64,000 nucleotides of DNA from Candidatus Leptovillus gracilis (GTDB lineage: Bacteria > Chloroflexota > Anaerolineae > Promineifilales > Promineifilaceae), in NCBI GenBank assembly GCA_016716065.1, contig JADJXA010000026.1, positions 102,907 through 166,906 of the forward strand, given 5' to 3'. Below the pieces are notes generated by a model. The model was not told where the DNA came from and searched no databases. It saw only the letters and a list, made by a program, of their open reading frames with translations. The position numbers and the translations under genes were made by a program. Below are positions 1 to 9,050 of this stretch, piece after piece; position 1 is the stretch's first letter, and each line of letters begins with the position of its first letter.

Positions 1-2
1 TT

Positions 3-545
3 TCCCGCGCCTACGACCTGGCTGCCGCATTAACCAGCAGCGCCAAGCAAGCCATTCCCGTTTTGCGAAAACCGCAGGAACCCAGCGCCAACGCGCTGGA
101 TTGGCACTTTGCCACCACCGGTTTCCTCTTCGACCTGGCTGAAATTCGGCAGCGCGAACATACCTCAGCCCTCAATACATCTCTGCTCATGCGCCCCATC
201 TACCTGGACCATGCGGGCAATGATCAGCCCCACCATTGGCGCACCTGGTCAAATCTGGTACGCCTTCTGGATGCGTTTCAAGATGAGGAAGTGCAGAAAG
301 AAGAAAAGAAATGGGCCAACAAGCGCAACAAGATTAAAGGGCTGGCTGAGGCATTGCGCCGGGGGCCAGATGCCACGCAAATTTTCCTGCGCAGCTACAA
401 CCCACCTTTAGAGCTGCCGTCCATCCCCGGTGAACCGGATATGCGCCAAAAAGGGTGGGCGGGAAGTAACTGTGGTTACTTCGACGCCCTCGAAGCGCTG
501 GACTTTTACGTCTCTCTGGAACCAGGAAAGGTGCCCCATGCCTGA
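3..545 (+). CDS. cas10: Cas10 (type III large subunit), C-terminal fragment
   Basis: The reading frame is open to the left edge, so only about 180 C-terminal residues are visible. They include an ALDWHF stretch followed about 10 residues later by a basic IRQRE segment and a MRPIYLD segment. This resembles the end of the Cas10 palm domain, where the last strand is followed by a charged helix and an 'RPY'-type strand. The end (GWAGSNCGYFDALEALDFY) looks like type III-D Cas10 tails. The stop overlaps the start of the next gene by 8 bases, and all following genes are CRISPR subunits, which strongly supports the call. HD and GGDD motifs would lie outside the window. In the family, Cas10 makes cyclic oligoadenylate and/or cuts ssDNA when the complex binds target RNA; whether this copy is active cannot be judged. 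Confidence 0.7.
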   Translation, partial: SRAYDLAAALTSSAKQAIPVLRKPQEPSANALDWHFATTGFLFDLAEIRQREHTSALNTSLLMRPIYLDHAGNDQPHHWRTWSNLVRLLDAFQDEEVQKEEKKWANKRNKIKGLAEALRRGPDATQIFLRSYNPPLELPSIPGEPDMRQKGWAGSNCGYFDALEALDFYVSLEPGKVPHA

Positions 546-1257
546 AAATAAACAATACTGGCTAAAAATAGACCTGCTGAGCGATACCACCCTGGGGCGC
601 GGCGATGGCGTTGCTGGTGTGGTAGATGCGGAAGTGCAGCACGATGCTTATGGATTGCCCTACCTCAGCGGTAAAACGTTGAAAGGGTTGCTGGCGGCTA
701 CATGCGCGGAACTGCTGGCCGCACTAGAAGTTGCCTTGCCGGGACAGATTGCCACCTGGCAGCAAAGCGCCCAACAACTTTTTGGCGCTCCCGGCAGCCT
801 GGCAGAACAGATGGGCGGTTTGCACGTTGGCGACGCCCAATTGCCCTCCAGTTTGCAGCAGGCAGTGGCCTACGATATAGCCAACGGGCGCTGGCAGCGG
901 GAGGAAGTATTGGCTTCCCTGACAACGTTGCGCCGCCAGACGGCCATGGATGCAAAAACGGGTGCGCCACGAGATGAGACATTGCGCACCGTGCGCGTGA
1001 TTTTGCGAGACACGTCCTTCGTCGCGCAGCTAGATTTTGTAGACGAAGCGCCATCATCTAATACGCTGGCGCTGTTGGCGGCCTGCGCCAAAGTACTGCG
1101 GCGCGCCGGTACCGACCGCAATCGGGGGCGTGGCCGTATACGGGTGCAGCTTTTCGACCAGGACCCATTTACCCATCCGGCGGCGGCGGCCATCACCACC
1201 AGCGCCTTTGCGCCACTGGCGACCCTGTTAGCGCCGGCTACCGAGGAGGGAAGCTGA
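538..1257 (+). CDS. cas7: Type III-D Cas7-like RAMP (Csm3-type backbone subunit)
   Basis: A 239-residue single-domain RAMP protein. The N-terminal strand is followed by a glycine-rich loop and a VVDAEVQHD segment before GLPYLSGKTLKGLL, the classic Cas7/Csm3 pattern in which the Asp (about residue 30) aligns with the catalytic Asp of the target-RNA cleavage loop. The C-terminal glycine-rich signature RNRGRGRI is also present. The ATG at 538 is chosen because it overlaps the cas10 stop; the frame is open further upstream only inside cas10. It ends in a TGATG overlap with the next gene, so translation is probably coupled. Inferred role: backbone subunit that coats the crRNA and may cut target RNA at one position. 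Confidence 0.85.
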   Translation: MPENKQYWLKIDLLSDTTLGRGDGVAGVVDAEVQHDAYGLPYLSGKTLKGLLAATCAELLAALEVALPGQIATWQQSAQQLFGAPGSLAEQMGGLHVGDAQLPSSLQQAVAYDIANGRWQREEVLASLTTLRRQTAMDAKTGAPRDETLRTVRVILRDTSFVAQLDFVDEAPSSNTLALLAACAKVLRRAGTDRNRGRGRIRVQLFDQDPFTHPAAAAITTSAFAPLATLLAPATEEGS

Positions 1258-4200
1258 TGTTTGTTCTGACTTACACCATCGAATTGCAGGAGCCGGTGCT
1301 GGCAACCCAGCCCTACAGCGGCGAGGCCAACAGCGCCAGCAGTTACGCTTACATTCCTGGCAGCATGGTGCGGGGGGCCTGCATTCGCGCCTTCCAGCAG
1401 ACTCACAAACTCCGCGACCTGGCTGATGATGGCCGGGGTCGCCGCGACCTGTTTTTTGCTGATAGCGTGCGGTTTCTAAATGCTTATCCTGCCCACCCGC
1501 AAAGCGGTAATCGGCTGTTACCAACGCCTAGGGCATGGTTTGTGGAAAAGGGGCATGAAAACAAGTTGGGTGTCCCTGTTTATGATTTTAGCCAGGCGGA
1601 GGCAACGGCCGTCGCGCGTCCCAAACCGCCTGATGGTTTATTTTGCGAGCTAAACACCAGCGGTGGTGTAGCGCTGCACAAGCCGTTACGCCAGGAACAG
1701 GTACATAACGCCAGCCAGAACCGCAACGAGAAGCGTGCCGGCAGCAGCCAGGTTTTCCGCTATGAAGCGTTGGCGGCGGGGCAAAAGCTGGTAGGGTTGG
1801 TGTTGGCTGAAGACCTGAGCGCATTGCAGGACATTGCCGGGTTGCTGCCGCAGGTGCTGTTGCTGGGCGGTTCGCATACAGGTGGCTACGGCCGTGTGGC
1901 CATCACCGCCAGCCTACCAGAAAGCTGGGCTGGAAACGAAGCGCCCCCAGGAGCGCCGCCGCAGCAACAGGTGATTGTCACCCTGCTCAGCCCGGCCATT
2001 GTGCGTGGGGCTAACGGGCACCCGGCGGCAGACCTGGCGCAGTTGTTTTTAGCCAACGCGCAGGCCCATTACCGCGCCTTTACCGAACTGGAATTGGTAG
2101 GGGGGTTCAACCGTTACTGGGGCTTGCCGTTGCCGCAGGCATGGGCATTGGCGGCGGGTTCGGTGTTTTGCTTCGCCACAGCCGATGTGGATATGGGGAA
2201 GCTGCAACAGCTGGCGCGAGATGGAGTGGGGGAACGGCGCAATGAAGGGTACGGCCGTATCGCCCTGAACTGGCACACGCAAAGCCAATATACGCGGCAG
2301 GAGATAAAGCTACCTACGCCGCCGCGTGTTGAACTGCGTGACACGGCCGCTCAACCAATCGCGCAGCGCATGGCACAGCGCAAGCTGCGCGCCGATTTAG
2401 AGCAGGGGTTATTGCGTGGGTTGAATGTAACGGCCGTGCAGTTTCAGCGTTTGCCCTCCGCCACGCAGCTGTCACGGCTGCGCGTGGCGACCCGGCAGGC
2501 GCAGGCACGCGGCGACCTGACCATCATTGCCAACCACCTAAAAAACTTAAAAGGGGCCAAAGCAGAATGGCAGCAGGCCCGTTATGGCAGCGAATCGCTC
2601 TACCAGTGGGTTCTGGACCAGACCGAAATGAGTGACACAGATTTCCAGCGTAAATTTTTGCCTGGCAAAGCAGTGGCGCGGTTGCGCGATGTGGAAGCAG
2701 CTCTGGAACCGGCGTTAAAAGCGGAATACATGACGCGCCTGATTGATGGCGTTCTTAAACTGGCAGTGACGCAGGCGCGGGCGGAAAAGGAGGGGCACCC
2801 CATGGCTGAACAATGGCAGAATAGTCGCGGTGTTGGCCGCCGCATTTATGTACAAGGGAAGCTGGTTTTAGACACGCCGACCCATTTGGGAAATGGGGAT
2901 ACGGAGTCGCTGGCGGACATAGCCCTGCTGTGGGATGAGGTGGAGCGGCAACGGCCGTTACTCACCGGCACGTCTCTTGCCGGGGCGCTGCGTAATTATG
3001 TACGCGAGTTTGAGGCTGGCTTCGGCGTGGCGGAGCAGAAAGATGGGGCTTTGTTAGCCGAGCAGCTTTTTGGTTACTTGCAGGGATATGAAGCGACGGT
3101 GGAAAGCTGGCTGATGGTGGATGATGCCCTGGGACGGCTACCGGACGCGGCGGCGGTGGAAATCCGGGATGGGGTGGCGATTGACCCGCAGACGCGCACC
3201 GCCAGGGACAGGAAAAAGTTTGACGTGGAGTTGCTGCCCGCCGGGACTACTTTTGATTTGCATTTTGAGCTGTGGCTACCCCAAGGTGATGAGGTGTGTT
3301 TACGCGCTTTTGTCATGGCCCTTTCGGGGTTGGAAGCGGGCAAAATTGGGTTGGGGATGCGTAAGCGGCGGGGATACGGCCGTTGTCACGTTGACGGTTG
3401 GCAGGTTAAAGATTACGACATGACTCAACCTGCTGACGTGTTGGGCTGGCTCAACCACGCCTTTGCGCCTGATGACCCGGCCAAGCCCATTGCCGAATGG
3501 TTTCCCGATATAGAAGTTGGAGAAAGCAACGGCCGTGCCCTGCACCTGAAGGCGACCTTCAACCTGCTCGGCTCTATTCTTATCCGCGCTGCCGGTGAGG
3601 AGGGAGATGGGCCGGATATGGTGCATTTGCGTTCTTACCGGCCGGGAAACGGCCGTGTGCCCATTCTCTCCGCCACCAGTCTAGCCGGCGCGTTGCGTGG
3701 GCGAGCGCTGCGCATCGCCAACACCCTGGGCAAAAATCCGGCCATCATTGACGACATGTTTGGGCGGCAGATTGAAAAAGCAGCCGATAAGCCCACCGGC
3801 AGCCGCTTGCTGGTGCGTGAAGCGACTATTGACAACGGTATTGCCGACCGGGTACAGAGCCGGGTGAAAATTGACCGATTCACCGGCGGCGCGTATCCTC
3901 AGGCGTTGTTTAGCCAACAGCCGGTATGGGCCAAGGCGCTTGCGCCCACGCAGGTGACCATCTATTTGGAATTGCGCCAGTATGGAGATGCCGCCGCTGA
4001 ATTTGAGGCGCAAGCCGGGTTGCTGCTGCTGCTGCTGAAAGATTTATGGACTGGTGATCTGGCGCTGGGTGGCGAAAGCAGCGTGGGACGCGGCCGTTTA
4101 CAAGGGGAGACGGCAACCATCGAGGCCGATGGGCAGACCTGGACAATTACGCGCCAGGGCGAGGATGGCCAGCTGCAATTTGCTGGCGACGATCCCAAGT

Positions 4201-4259
4201 TGCTAGAAGAGAAGTATCTGGCAACCTTCAAAACGGCTTATAGGGAGGTGACAGCATGA
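1257..4259 (+). CDS. Csx10(Cas5)-helical-Cas7-Cas7 fusion effector protein
   Basis: A 1000-residue multi-RAMP protein. Residues 1-345 look like Csx10, the Cas5-type subunit of type III-D, with YIPGSMVRGA near 32-41, a G-rich loop SHTGGYGR at 206-213 and a second GYGR at 331-334. Residues about 360-512 are charged and predicted helical with no RAMP motif, the size and place of a Cas11-like small subunit. Residues about 528-715 form a Cas7 domain (LTGTSLAGALRN at 569-580, candidate catalytic Asp554, G-loop near 698-709). Residues about 761-955 form another Cas7 (ILSATSLAGALRG near 803-815, candidate Asp787, VGRGRL near 943-948). The order differs from the Cas7-Cas5-Cas11 fusion plus separate Cas7-2x of known III-Dv systems. 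It overlaps its neighbours by 1 and 4 bases. RAMP assignment is firm; the Cas11 call is inference. Confidence 0.8.
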   Translation: MFVLTYTIELQEPVLATQPYSGEANSASSYAYIPGSMVRGACIRAFQQTHKLRDLADDGRGRRDLFFADSVRFLNAYPAHPQSGNRLLPTPRAWFVEKGHENKLGVPVYDFSQAEATAVARPKPPDGLFCELNTSGGVALHKPLRQEQVHNASQNRNEKRAGSSQVFRYEALAAGQKLVGLVLAEDLSALQDIAGLLPQVLLLGGSHTGGYGRVAITASLPESWAGNEAPPGAPPQQQVIVTLLSPAIVRGANGHPAADLAQLFLANAQAHYRAFTELELVGGFNRYWGLPLPQAWALAAGSVFCFATADVDMGKLQQLARDGVGERRNEGYGRIALNWHTQSQYTRQEIKLPTPPRVELRDTAAQPIAQRMAQRKLRADLEQGLLRGLNVTAVQFQRLPSATQLSRLRVATRQAQARGDLTIIANHLKNLKGAKAEWQQARYGSESLYQWVLDQTEMSDTDFQRKFLPGKAVARLRDVEAALEPALKAEYMTRLIDGVLKLAVTQARAEKEGHPMAEQWQNSRGVGRRIYVQGKLVLDTPTHLGNGDTESLADIALLWDEVERQRPLLTGTSLAGALRNYVREFEAGFGVAEQKDGALLAEQLFGYLQGYEATVESWLMVDDALGRLPDAAAVEIRDGVAIDPQTRTARDRKKFDVELLPAGTTFDLHFELWLPQGDEVCLRAFVMALSGLEAGKIGLGMRKRRGYGRCHVDGWQVKDYDMTQPADVLGWLNHAFAPDDPAKPIAEWFPDIEVGESNGRALHLKATFNLLGSILIRAAGEEGDGPDMVHLRSYRPGNGRVPILSATSLAGALRGRALRIANTLGKNPAIIDDMFGRQIEKAADKPTGSRLLVREATIDNGIADRVQSRVKIDRFTGGAYPQALFSQQPVWAKALAPTQVTIYLELRQYGDAAAEFEAQAGLLLLLLKDLWTGDLALGGESSVGRGRLQGETATIEADGQTWTITRQGEDGQLQFAGDDPKLLEEKYLATFKTAYREVTA

Positions 4260-4801
4260 CACCGGTAACAATTGATGACAGCTTTTTGACGGATCCGGGG
4301 GCATGGCTGCTGACCTGGTATAAAAATGCCCAAAATCCTGAGATGCCTTATCTGTTGGTGCACACCGATGACGGGGTGGCGTGGGGGATAATAGAGAAGG
4401 GGACGCTGCACTTGTCGAGCCAGCAGCAATGGCAGGCGGTGTCGCGGCAGGCGCAGCTAACGGGCGTGAAGATTCAGCAGTTGCGCTTGTTTGGCCCGGC
4501 CGGGGAGTTGTTTATCTGGCGGGTGGGGGAGGGGGTGTTTAACGGCCGTTATCTGACCGATGCGCCTACACCGCCTGCCAATAGCTACGAAGAGTACCAT
4601 TTGTTATGGGGCGAAGGGGTTGAGACTGGCGGCAAATTTACGCTGCTGCGCGATGGCGAGCAAGAACTGTACCATGCGCCCCCGCTGCCACAGGCGCGGG
4701 GGCAGCACGCCCGCTTGAAGGTGCGGCACTATATTGAATACGATGCGCGGCAGCAGGCCTATGTGGGCCTGAGCCGGCTGGTGGACTTGGAAGCGAGCTA
4801 G
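4256..4801 (+). CDS. csx19: Csx19-family (TIGR03984) type III-D CRISPR protein
   Basis: A 181-residue protein starting at an ATGA overlap with the fusion gene. Features typical of Csx19/TIGR03984 are an early W-L-L-T-W patch, LLVHTDDGVAWGII, a central IQQLRLFGPAGELFIWR strand pair and a late EEYHLLWGEGVETG followed by FTLLRDGEQ. Csx19 is a known accessory structural subunit of type III-D effector complexes, where it packs on the Cas7/Cas10 region; its biochemical role is not settled. The position between two RAMP genes fits. Recognition is from remembered motifs, not a search. Confidence 0.75.
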   Translation: MTPVTIDDSFLTDPGAWLLTWYKNAQNPEMPYLLVHTDDGVAWGIIEKGTLHLSSQQQWQAVSRQAQLTGVKIQQLRLFGPAGELFIWRVGEGVFNGRYLTDAPTPPANSYEEYHLLWGEGVETGGKFTLLRDGEQELYHAPPLPQARGQHARLKVRHYIEYDARQQAYVGLSRLVDLEAS

Positions 4802-4812
4802 GAGAGTGAGAA

Positions 4813-4875
4813 ATGACCTTGAAGCACAGTAATCTGAAGCTTTCTCCAGAAGGAGGCGAGATCAATGGCTCTTAA
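4813..4875 (+). other. 20-codon mini-ORF resembling a duplicated start of the next gene
   Basis: This short frame begins MTLKHSN and ends in a stop inside the following gene, whose own protein begins MALKHTN. The likeness suggests a decayed duplication of the start region, or a small upstream ORF affecting translation of the next gene. The ribosome-binding site AGGAGG just before 4865 belongs to the next gene. No function is claimed. Confidence 0.2.
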
Positions 4876-6892
4876 ACATACTAATCCGACACGGCAGCGC
4901 CAAGATCGCGACGGCAATCGTTATACAGCTCGTGCTCCGTACAATTTCATTCCATTGACTGATAAGGTGGTACGGATTTCACCGGATACAATTCCGGACC
5001 AAGACACCTTCCAGGAAGATTCTCTCACCGGCTGGATTGACTGTGAAATTGAGACCATGGCTCCCACCCACATACGCGGTATGATGATGGAGGCGATGTT
5101 CCGTGATCAGGGGTTAAAAAAGCCTGATGAGTTGACTTTGGCGGAGAAGGAAACCCGCGCACCATTCTTTTCGTCTAGTGATGGTAAAGTGGAAGGGCAA
5201 TTACAGCCGATCATTCCAGGCAGTTCGCTACGTGGGATGATCCGGCAGCTGGTGGAAGTGTTGGGATACGGCCGTATCCGCTGGGTGGCCGACCAGCCTA
5301 AAATGTTCTTCCGGGCTGTGGCTGCGTCTAAATTTGATCCGTTGCGAGAGCCATACAATGACCTGATCGGCCGTTTTTCCAAAAACGTTCGTGCTGGTTA
5401 CCTTCTCTACGACGATCAAAACAACGAGCCATATGATGGCTGGTATATCTTACCAGCACGCGAATGGCCCACCGGAGAGACGTACATCCGGATTAAGGAC
5501 AAAGCAATCCAATCTTTGGGGCTGGAAGGTTATATCGGCTTCAATGATGAAAATTACCGGCCACAAATCCAAGCCGTTAGCTTTGAACCAGAAACGAAAC
5601 ATGGTAAGCGAGGCCTTTATGTGCAAATAAATGCACTTGGCGCCCGTGATGCCTATCGCATCAAAGGTAACCTTGTTTGCGCTGGGAATATGTTAGAAGC
5701 GGGGGATGTGGGTAAAACGCGATCTCCACGCGCCCGTCAGGCACTCATGCTACTGCCAGACAGCAAAAAGCAGCCCGTGAAAATCCCCCCACAGACTGTA
5801 AGAGATTACCTGGACAGCCTTACCACTTTCCAACGCGAGCAGTTGATCGACTGGAGCAGTGACCAGGGTTGCCTGGGGCATTTGAAGCCGGTCTTTTACA
5901 TTCTGGATAGGGGTGATGTAATGGCCTTTGGCCACAGCCCCAACTTCCGAGTGCCGGCGTTGGTTGAGGACGAGAATGGCAATAAGCGGGCGGCAACACC
6001 CTACGACTTTGTGTCTGAGGAGCATAAGGGGCGACAGAACCCTGATCTGGCCGACGCGCTTTTTGGCTGGGTGGAAGAAGCGGATGGGCCTGCCGGCAGT
6101 CGCGCCGGCCGTGTTTTCTTTAGCGATGCCCATTTTAAAAACGCCAAAGATGGTGTCTGGATGCAGATGGTAACGCCCCATGTCCTGGCAAGCCCCAAGC
6201 CCAACACTTTTCAGCACTACCTAGTGCAGGATAAAAGCCAGGGACACGATCCAGATCGCAATGATCAATTGGCCTATTATGGTTCTGACTTAACCACCAC
6301 GCAGATACGGGGTGTAAAGCATTACTGGCACCGCGGCCACCAGCCAGAAATCCGGGCAACAGTTAAGGAAAAAGAACACGAATCGCAGTTGACCCGCATC
6401 ATCCCGCTGAAGCCGGGCATCATCTTTACCTGCCGCATCCGCTTCGAGAATTTGAAGCCGGAGGAGTTGGGGTTGTTATGGTGGGCGCTTGCTCTTCCGA
6501 CTGAGGACGGTCGTACCTTTTGCCACAAAATAGGGATGGGCAAGCCGCTGGGTATGGGTGGTGTGGCTATTCGCCCCAAACTAACGCTAACGAAACGGCT
6601 GCAACGCTACCACACCCTTTTTACTAGTACAAACTGGCAGGAAGCGGCCGAAGCAACTGACCCAGGACTATACATCGATAAGTTTGAGCAGTTTATTTTA
6701 GAAAGGATTAGCGGCAGTTCGTTCGCCCGCCAGGAGCGCATTCGTATGCTGCTGGAAATGCTGGTCTGGCGTGAGGATGATTCTGCCTGGACTGATGCCA
6801 CCCGTTACATGGAGATTGAGTACGGCCCACGCAAGCTAAACGAATACAAGGAACGACCGGTACTCCCTGATCCGTTGGAAGTTGGTAAATAA
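4865..6892 (+). CDS. Type III-D RAMP protein, TIGR03986 family (Cas7 with large insertion)
   Basis: A 675-residue protein. It opens with RYTARAPYNFIPLTDKVV, the hallmark N-terminus of the TIGR03986 family, then IETMAPTHIRG and PIIPGSSLRGMIRQLVEVLGYGRIRW, the RAMP strand-helix with the S-S-L-R-G motif near residues 118-126. A long middle section (about 180-470) has no RAMP motif and is the insertion. The C-terminal RAMP part has KPGIIFTCRIRFENL and a GMGKPLGMGGVAI glycine loop near 555-570. In III-Dv complexes the homologous 'Cas7-insertion' is a backbone subunit with its own RNA cleavage site. A good AGGAGG precedes the ATG. It overlaps the next gene by 11 bases. Confidence 0.8.
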   Translation: MALKHTNPTRQRQDRDGNRYTARAPYNFIPLTDKVVRISPDTIPDQDTFQEDSLTGWIDCEIETMAPTHIRGMMMEAMFRDQGLKKPDELTLAEKETRAPFFSSSDGKVEGQLQPIIPGSSLRGMIRQLVEVLGYGRIRWVADQPKMFFRAVAASKFDPLREPYNDLIGRFSKNVRAGYLLYDDQNNEPYDGWYILPAREWPTGETYIRIKDKAIQSLGLEGYIGFNDENYRPQIQAVSFEPETKHGKRGLYVQINALGARDAYRIKGNLVCAGNMLEAGDVGKTRSPRARQALMLLPDSKKQPVKIPPQTVRDYLDSLTTFQREQLIDWSSDQGCLGHLKPVFYILDRGDVMAFGHSPNFRVPALVEDENGNKRAATPYDFVSEEHKGRQNPDLADALFGWVEEADGPAGSRAGRVFFSDAHFKNAKDGVWMQMVTPHVLASPKPNTFQHYLVQDKSQGHDPDRNDQLAYYGSDLTTTQIRGVKHYWHRGHQPEIRATVKEKEHESQLTRIIPLKPGIIFTCRIRFENLKPEELGLLWWALALPTEDGRTFCHKIGMGKPLGMGGVAIRPKLTLTKRLQRYHTLFTSTNWQEAAEATDPGLYIDKFEQFILERISGSSFARQERIRMLLEMLVWREDDSAWTDATRYMEIEYGPRKLNEYKERPVLPDPLEVGK

Positions 6893-8999
6893 ACGATTTA
6901 GAAAAATGGGCAGCAAGTTAACCGACTTGCTGCCTGATTTGAGCAATAACAGTGAGCTAGGCAGAATGCCTTCCAGGATTTTCCGTTCATTGAAATATAA
7001 GCTTAAAGATTTGTGGGCTAGGGCGAAAAGTTATTGGCGAACACTTGTCAGTAAGCGATTAGTAATTGCCCTAATAACAGTCACGATCCTGGTTAGTTTT
7101 GTATATATTGGAAGCCAGTTTGGCTGGTCTTGGGTTGGTTTGGGGGAATTTAAGTTGATAAAGAGCTCCACTAATGAGGAAGTGGTTTTTTATCGACCTC
7201 CAAAAACGCTGTGGGATTTTCTTGAAGCAGCCATCTTGCCCGCTTTAGCAGCGCTTGTGATTTATACTCTTGACCATAACGATAAAAAAGCCAAGCAGCG
7301 TATTGCAGATGAAGAACGGAAACAGGCGGCGTTGACGGGATTCATTGATAGGGTTTCCGATTTGATTCTAAATCAATCTAACATCCAAGAGAGAGGAGAA
7401 GATAATACCCATAATAACCATGTTCACGAAATGATCCATGCTCGCTTATTAGAAGTAGTTAAAGGATTAGATGGTAGCCGTAAAGCACAGTTGTTTGAAT
7501 TTTTGCAAGGTTTGGAGTTAATCTTGCTAAAGGCGAATCTAGATAAAAATGATGACGACTCTAAAGATGAAAACGACTCCGGCCTTCAAGAACAGCCACG
7601 ACGGTTTCCGGATTCCCTTCTAGATGGCGTCGATTTCTCTGGAGTTGAGTTAAAAAACACAAAACTTGCGCGAATGGAGCTATCTGGTGTCCGTATGAAA
7701 AGTGCGCATTTAGTAAATGTTGATTTTTCGAACTGTATCTTGCGTAGTGTTGATTTTGATGAAACCGTCATGGAAGCGGGTTATTTCAAGGATTCAGATT
7801 TGGAAAATCTGTCTTGCCAAAATGCTACGTTTAATTGGGTCAATATGAATAAGGCTGTTTTGAAGTACAGCAACTGGACATATTGCGTTTTTACTGATGG
7901 TATTATAAATGAGGCCCATTTACACGGCGCAAAATTGAATGGAACCAAGTTTAAAAGGGTAAAACTTTTCAAGGCTAAACTTTTGCAAAATGTTGAGATG
8001 CGTAAAGTGAAATGGCAGGATGTTGATCTGACGGAAGCTGAACTTGAAGATGCAGATCTTACGGAGGCAACATTTGTCAATACGCAATTTGATGGCGCTA
8101 GATTGGTAAGAACAAAGTTTCAAAATGCAGATTTACGTGGATGCAGTATGAAAGGTGCTGTATTACGCGGAGCAAGATTAGATGGTGCACGACTTTCTAG
8201 TATGATATTCGCAGAAGTAAAAGATTTCTCGCGTTGCCACTTCCATAAGTCAAGAATTGACAGTGAGATCAGCTCTGGAGAGCAGGGTTTAAATAAATGG
8301 TTTATCGTATGGCAATTAGTAAACAAACAAACCCAAAGCATAATTCACATAGATGATTTACAGGATGCAGACCTAACTAATCTCGACCTAAGGAACAGGA
8401 ATTTCCTTCGCTGCAAGATGCAAGGTGTTGATCTGAGCAATTCAAACTTGGAAGGTAGCGACTTGCGAGGGGCTGATCTTACAAGTTCTTCCATTGGTCT
8501 TCATGATTTTGAAGAAGGCACAATTTTGCGCAACACGAACTTGAAAAAATGTAAATTCAATAATGCCTTACTAATGGGAGCTATTCTAGATGGCGCAGAT
8601 CTATCAGGGGCAAATCTATCAGGGGCAAATCTTATTGGTGCTTCCTTGAAAAACACCAGGCTACATAATGCAATAATTGATGAAAATACTTGTTTCGATC
8701 CAAAGGGGATGCTTGTATGGCAGGCCGTTAATCGCCAGCTGGATGATGTTGATTTAATGCAGAAGTCTTTGTCAGACGCGAACCTGGAAGATGCTGACTT
8801 AAGTGGCAAAATATGTTCTGGTACAACCTTTGATAAAACAAATCTATCTGGCGTCTCGTTTAGAGATTGTCGCGTAGATAGTGCTTCTTTTCGGTTGGCT
8901 GTTTTAGATAGGGCAGATTTCACTGGCGCTAACGGTTTAAATGTTGAGGAAATCAAGAAACAGGCTAGTAGTTACAAGGGAACCATCTGGCCTGTTTAA
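6882..8999 (+). CDS. Pentapeptide-repeat membrane protein inside the cas operon
   Basis: A 705-residue protein. Two hydrophobic helices (about 59-79 and 111-130) bracket a short loop, so it is membrane-anchored; a cytoplasmic helical segment follows to about 215, then from about 245 to 690 pentapeptide repeats of the A(D/N)LXX type in two blocks, each interrupted by a KWFIVWQLVNKQ- or MLVWQAVNRQ-like linker. Pentapeptide repeats fold as a quadrilateral beta-helix; function cannot be read from them. The TTG at 6882 overlaps the preceding stop; ATG at 6906 is an alternative. The gene is visibly more AT-rich than its neighbours and contains no ACGGCCGT, suggesting recent acquisition. Its place between Cas subunits and cas6 makes it a candidate membrane ancillary protein. 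Confidence 0.75.
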   Translation: MVNKRFRKMGSKLTDLLPDLSNNSELGRMPSRIFRSLKYKLKDLWARAKSYWRTLVSKRLVIALITVTILVSFVYIGSQFGWSWVGLGEFKLIKSSTNEEVVFYRPPKTLWDFLEAAILPALAALVIYTLDHNDKKAKQRIADEERKQAALTGFIDRVSDLILNQSNIQERGEDNTHNNHVHEMIHARLLEVVKGLDGSRKAQLFEFLQGLELILLKANLDKNDDDSKDENDSGLQEQPRRFPDSLLDGVDFSGVELKNTKLARMELSGVRMKSAHLVNVDFSNCILRSVDFDETVMEAGYFKDSDLENLSCQNATFNWVNMNKAVLKYSNWTYCVFTDGIINEAHLHGAKLNGTKFKRVKLFKAKLLQNVEMRKVKWQDVDLTEAELEDADLTEATFVNTQFDGARLVRTKFQNADLRGCSMKGAVLRGARLDGARLSSMIFAEVKDFSRCHFHKSRIDSEISSGEQGLNKWFIVWQLVNKQTQSIIHIDDLQDADLTNLDLRNRNFLRCKMQGVDLSNSNLEGSDLRGADLTSSSIGLHDFEEGTILRNTNLKKCKFNNALLMGAILDGADLSGANLSGANLIGASLKNTRLHNAIIDENTCFDPKGMLVWQAVNRQLDDVDLMQKSLSDANLEDADLSGKICSGTTFDKTNLSGVSFRDCRVDSASFRLAVLDRADFTGANGLNVEEIKKQASSYKGTIWPV

Positions 9000-9050
9000 G
9001 TGAAATGCTATCTTAACCTTCAAAGAAAAGGGAAGCAATAGAGCAAATCA

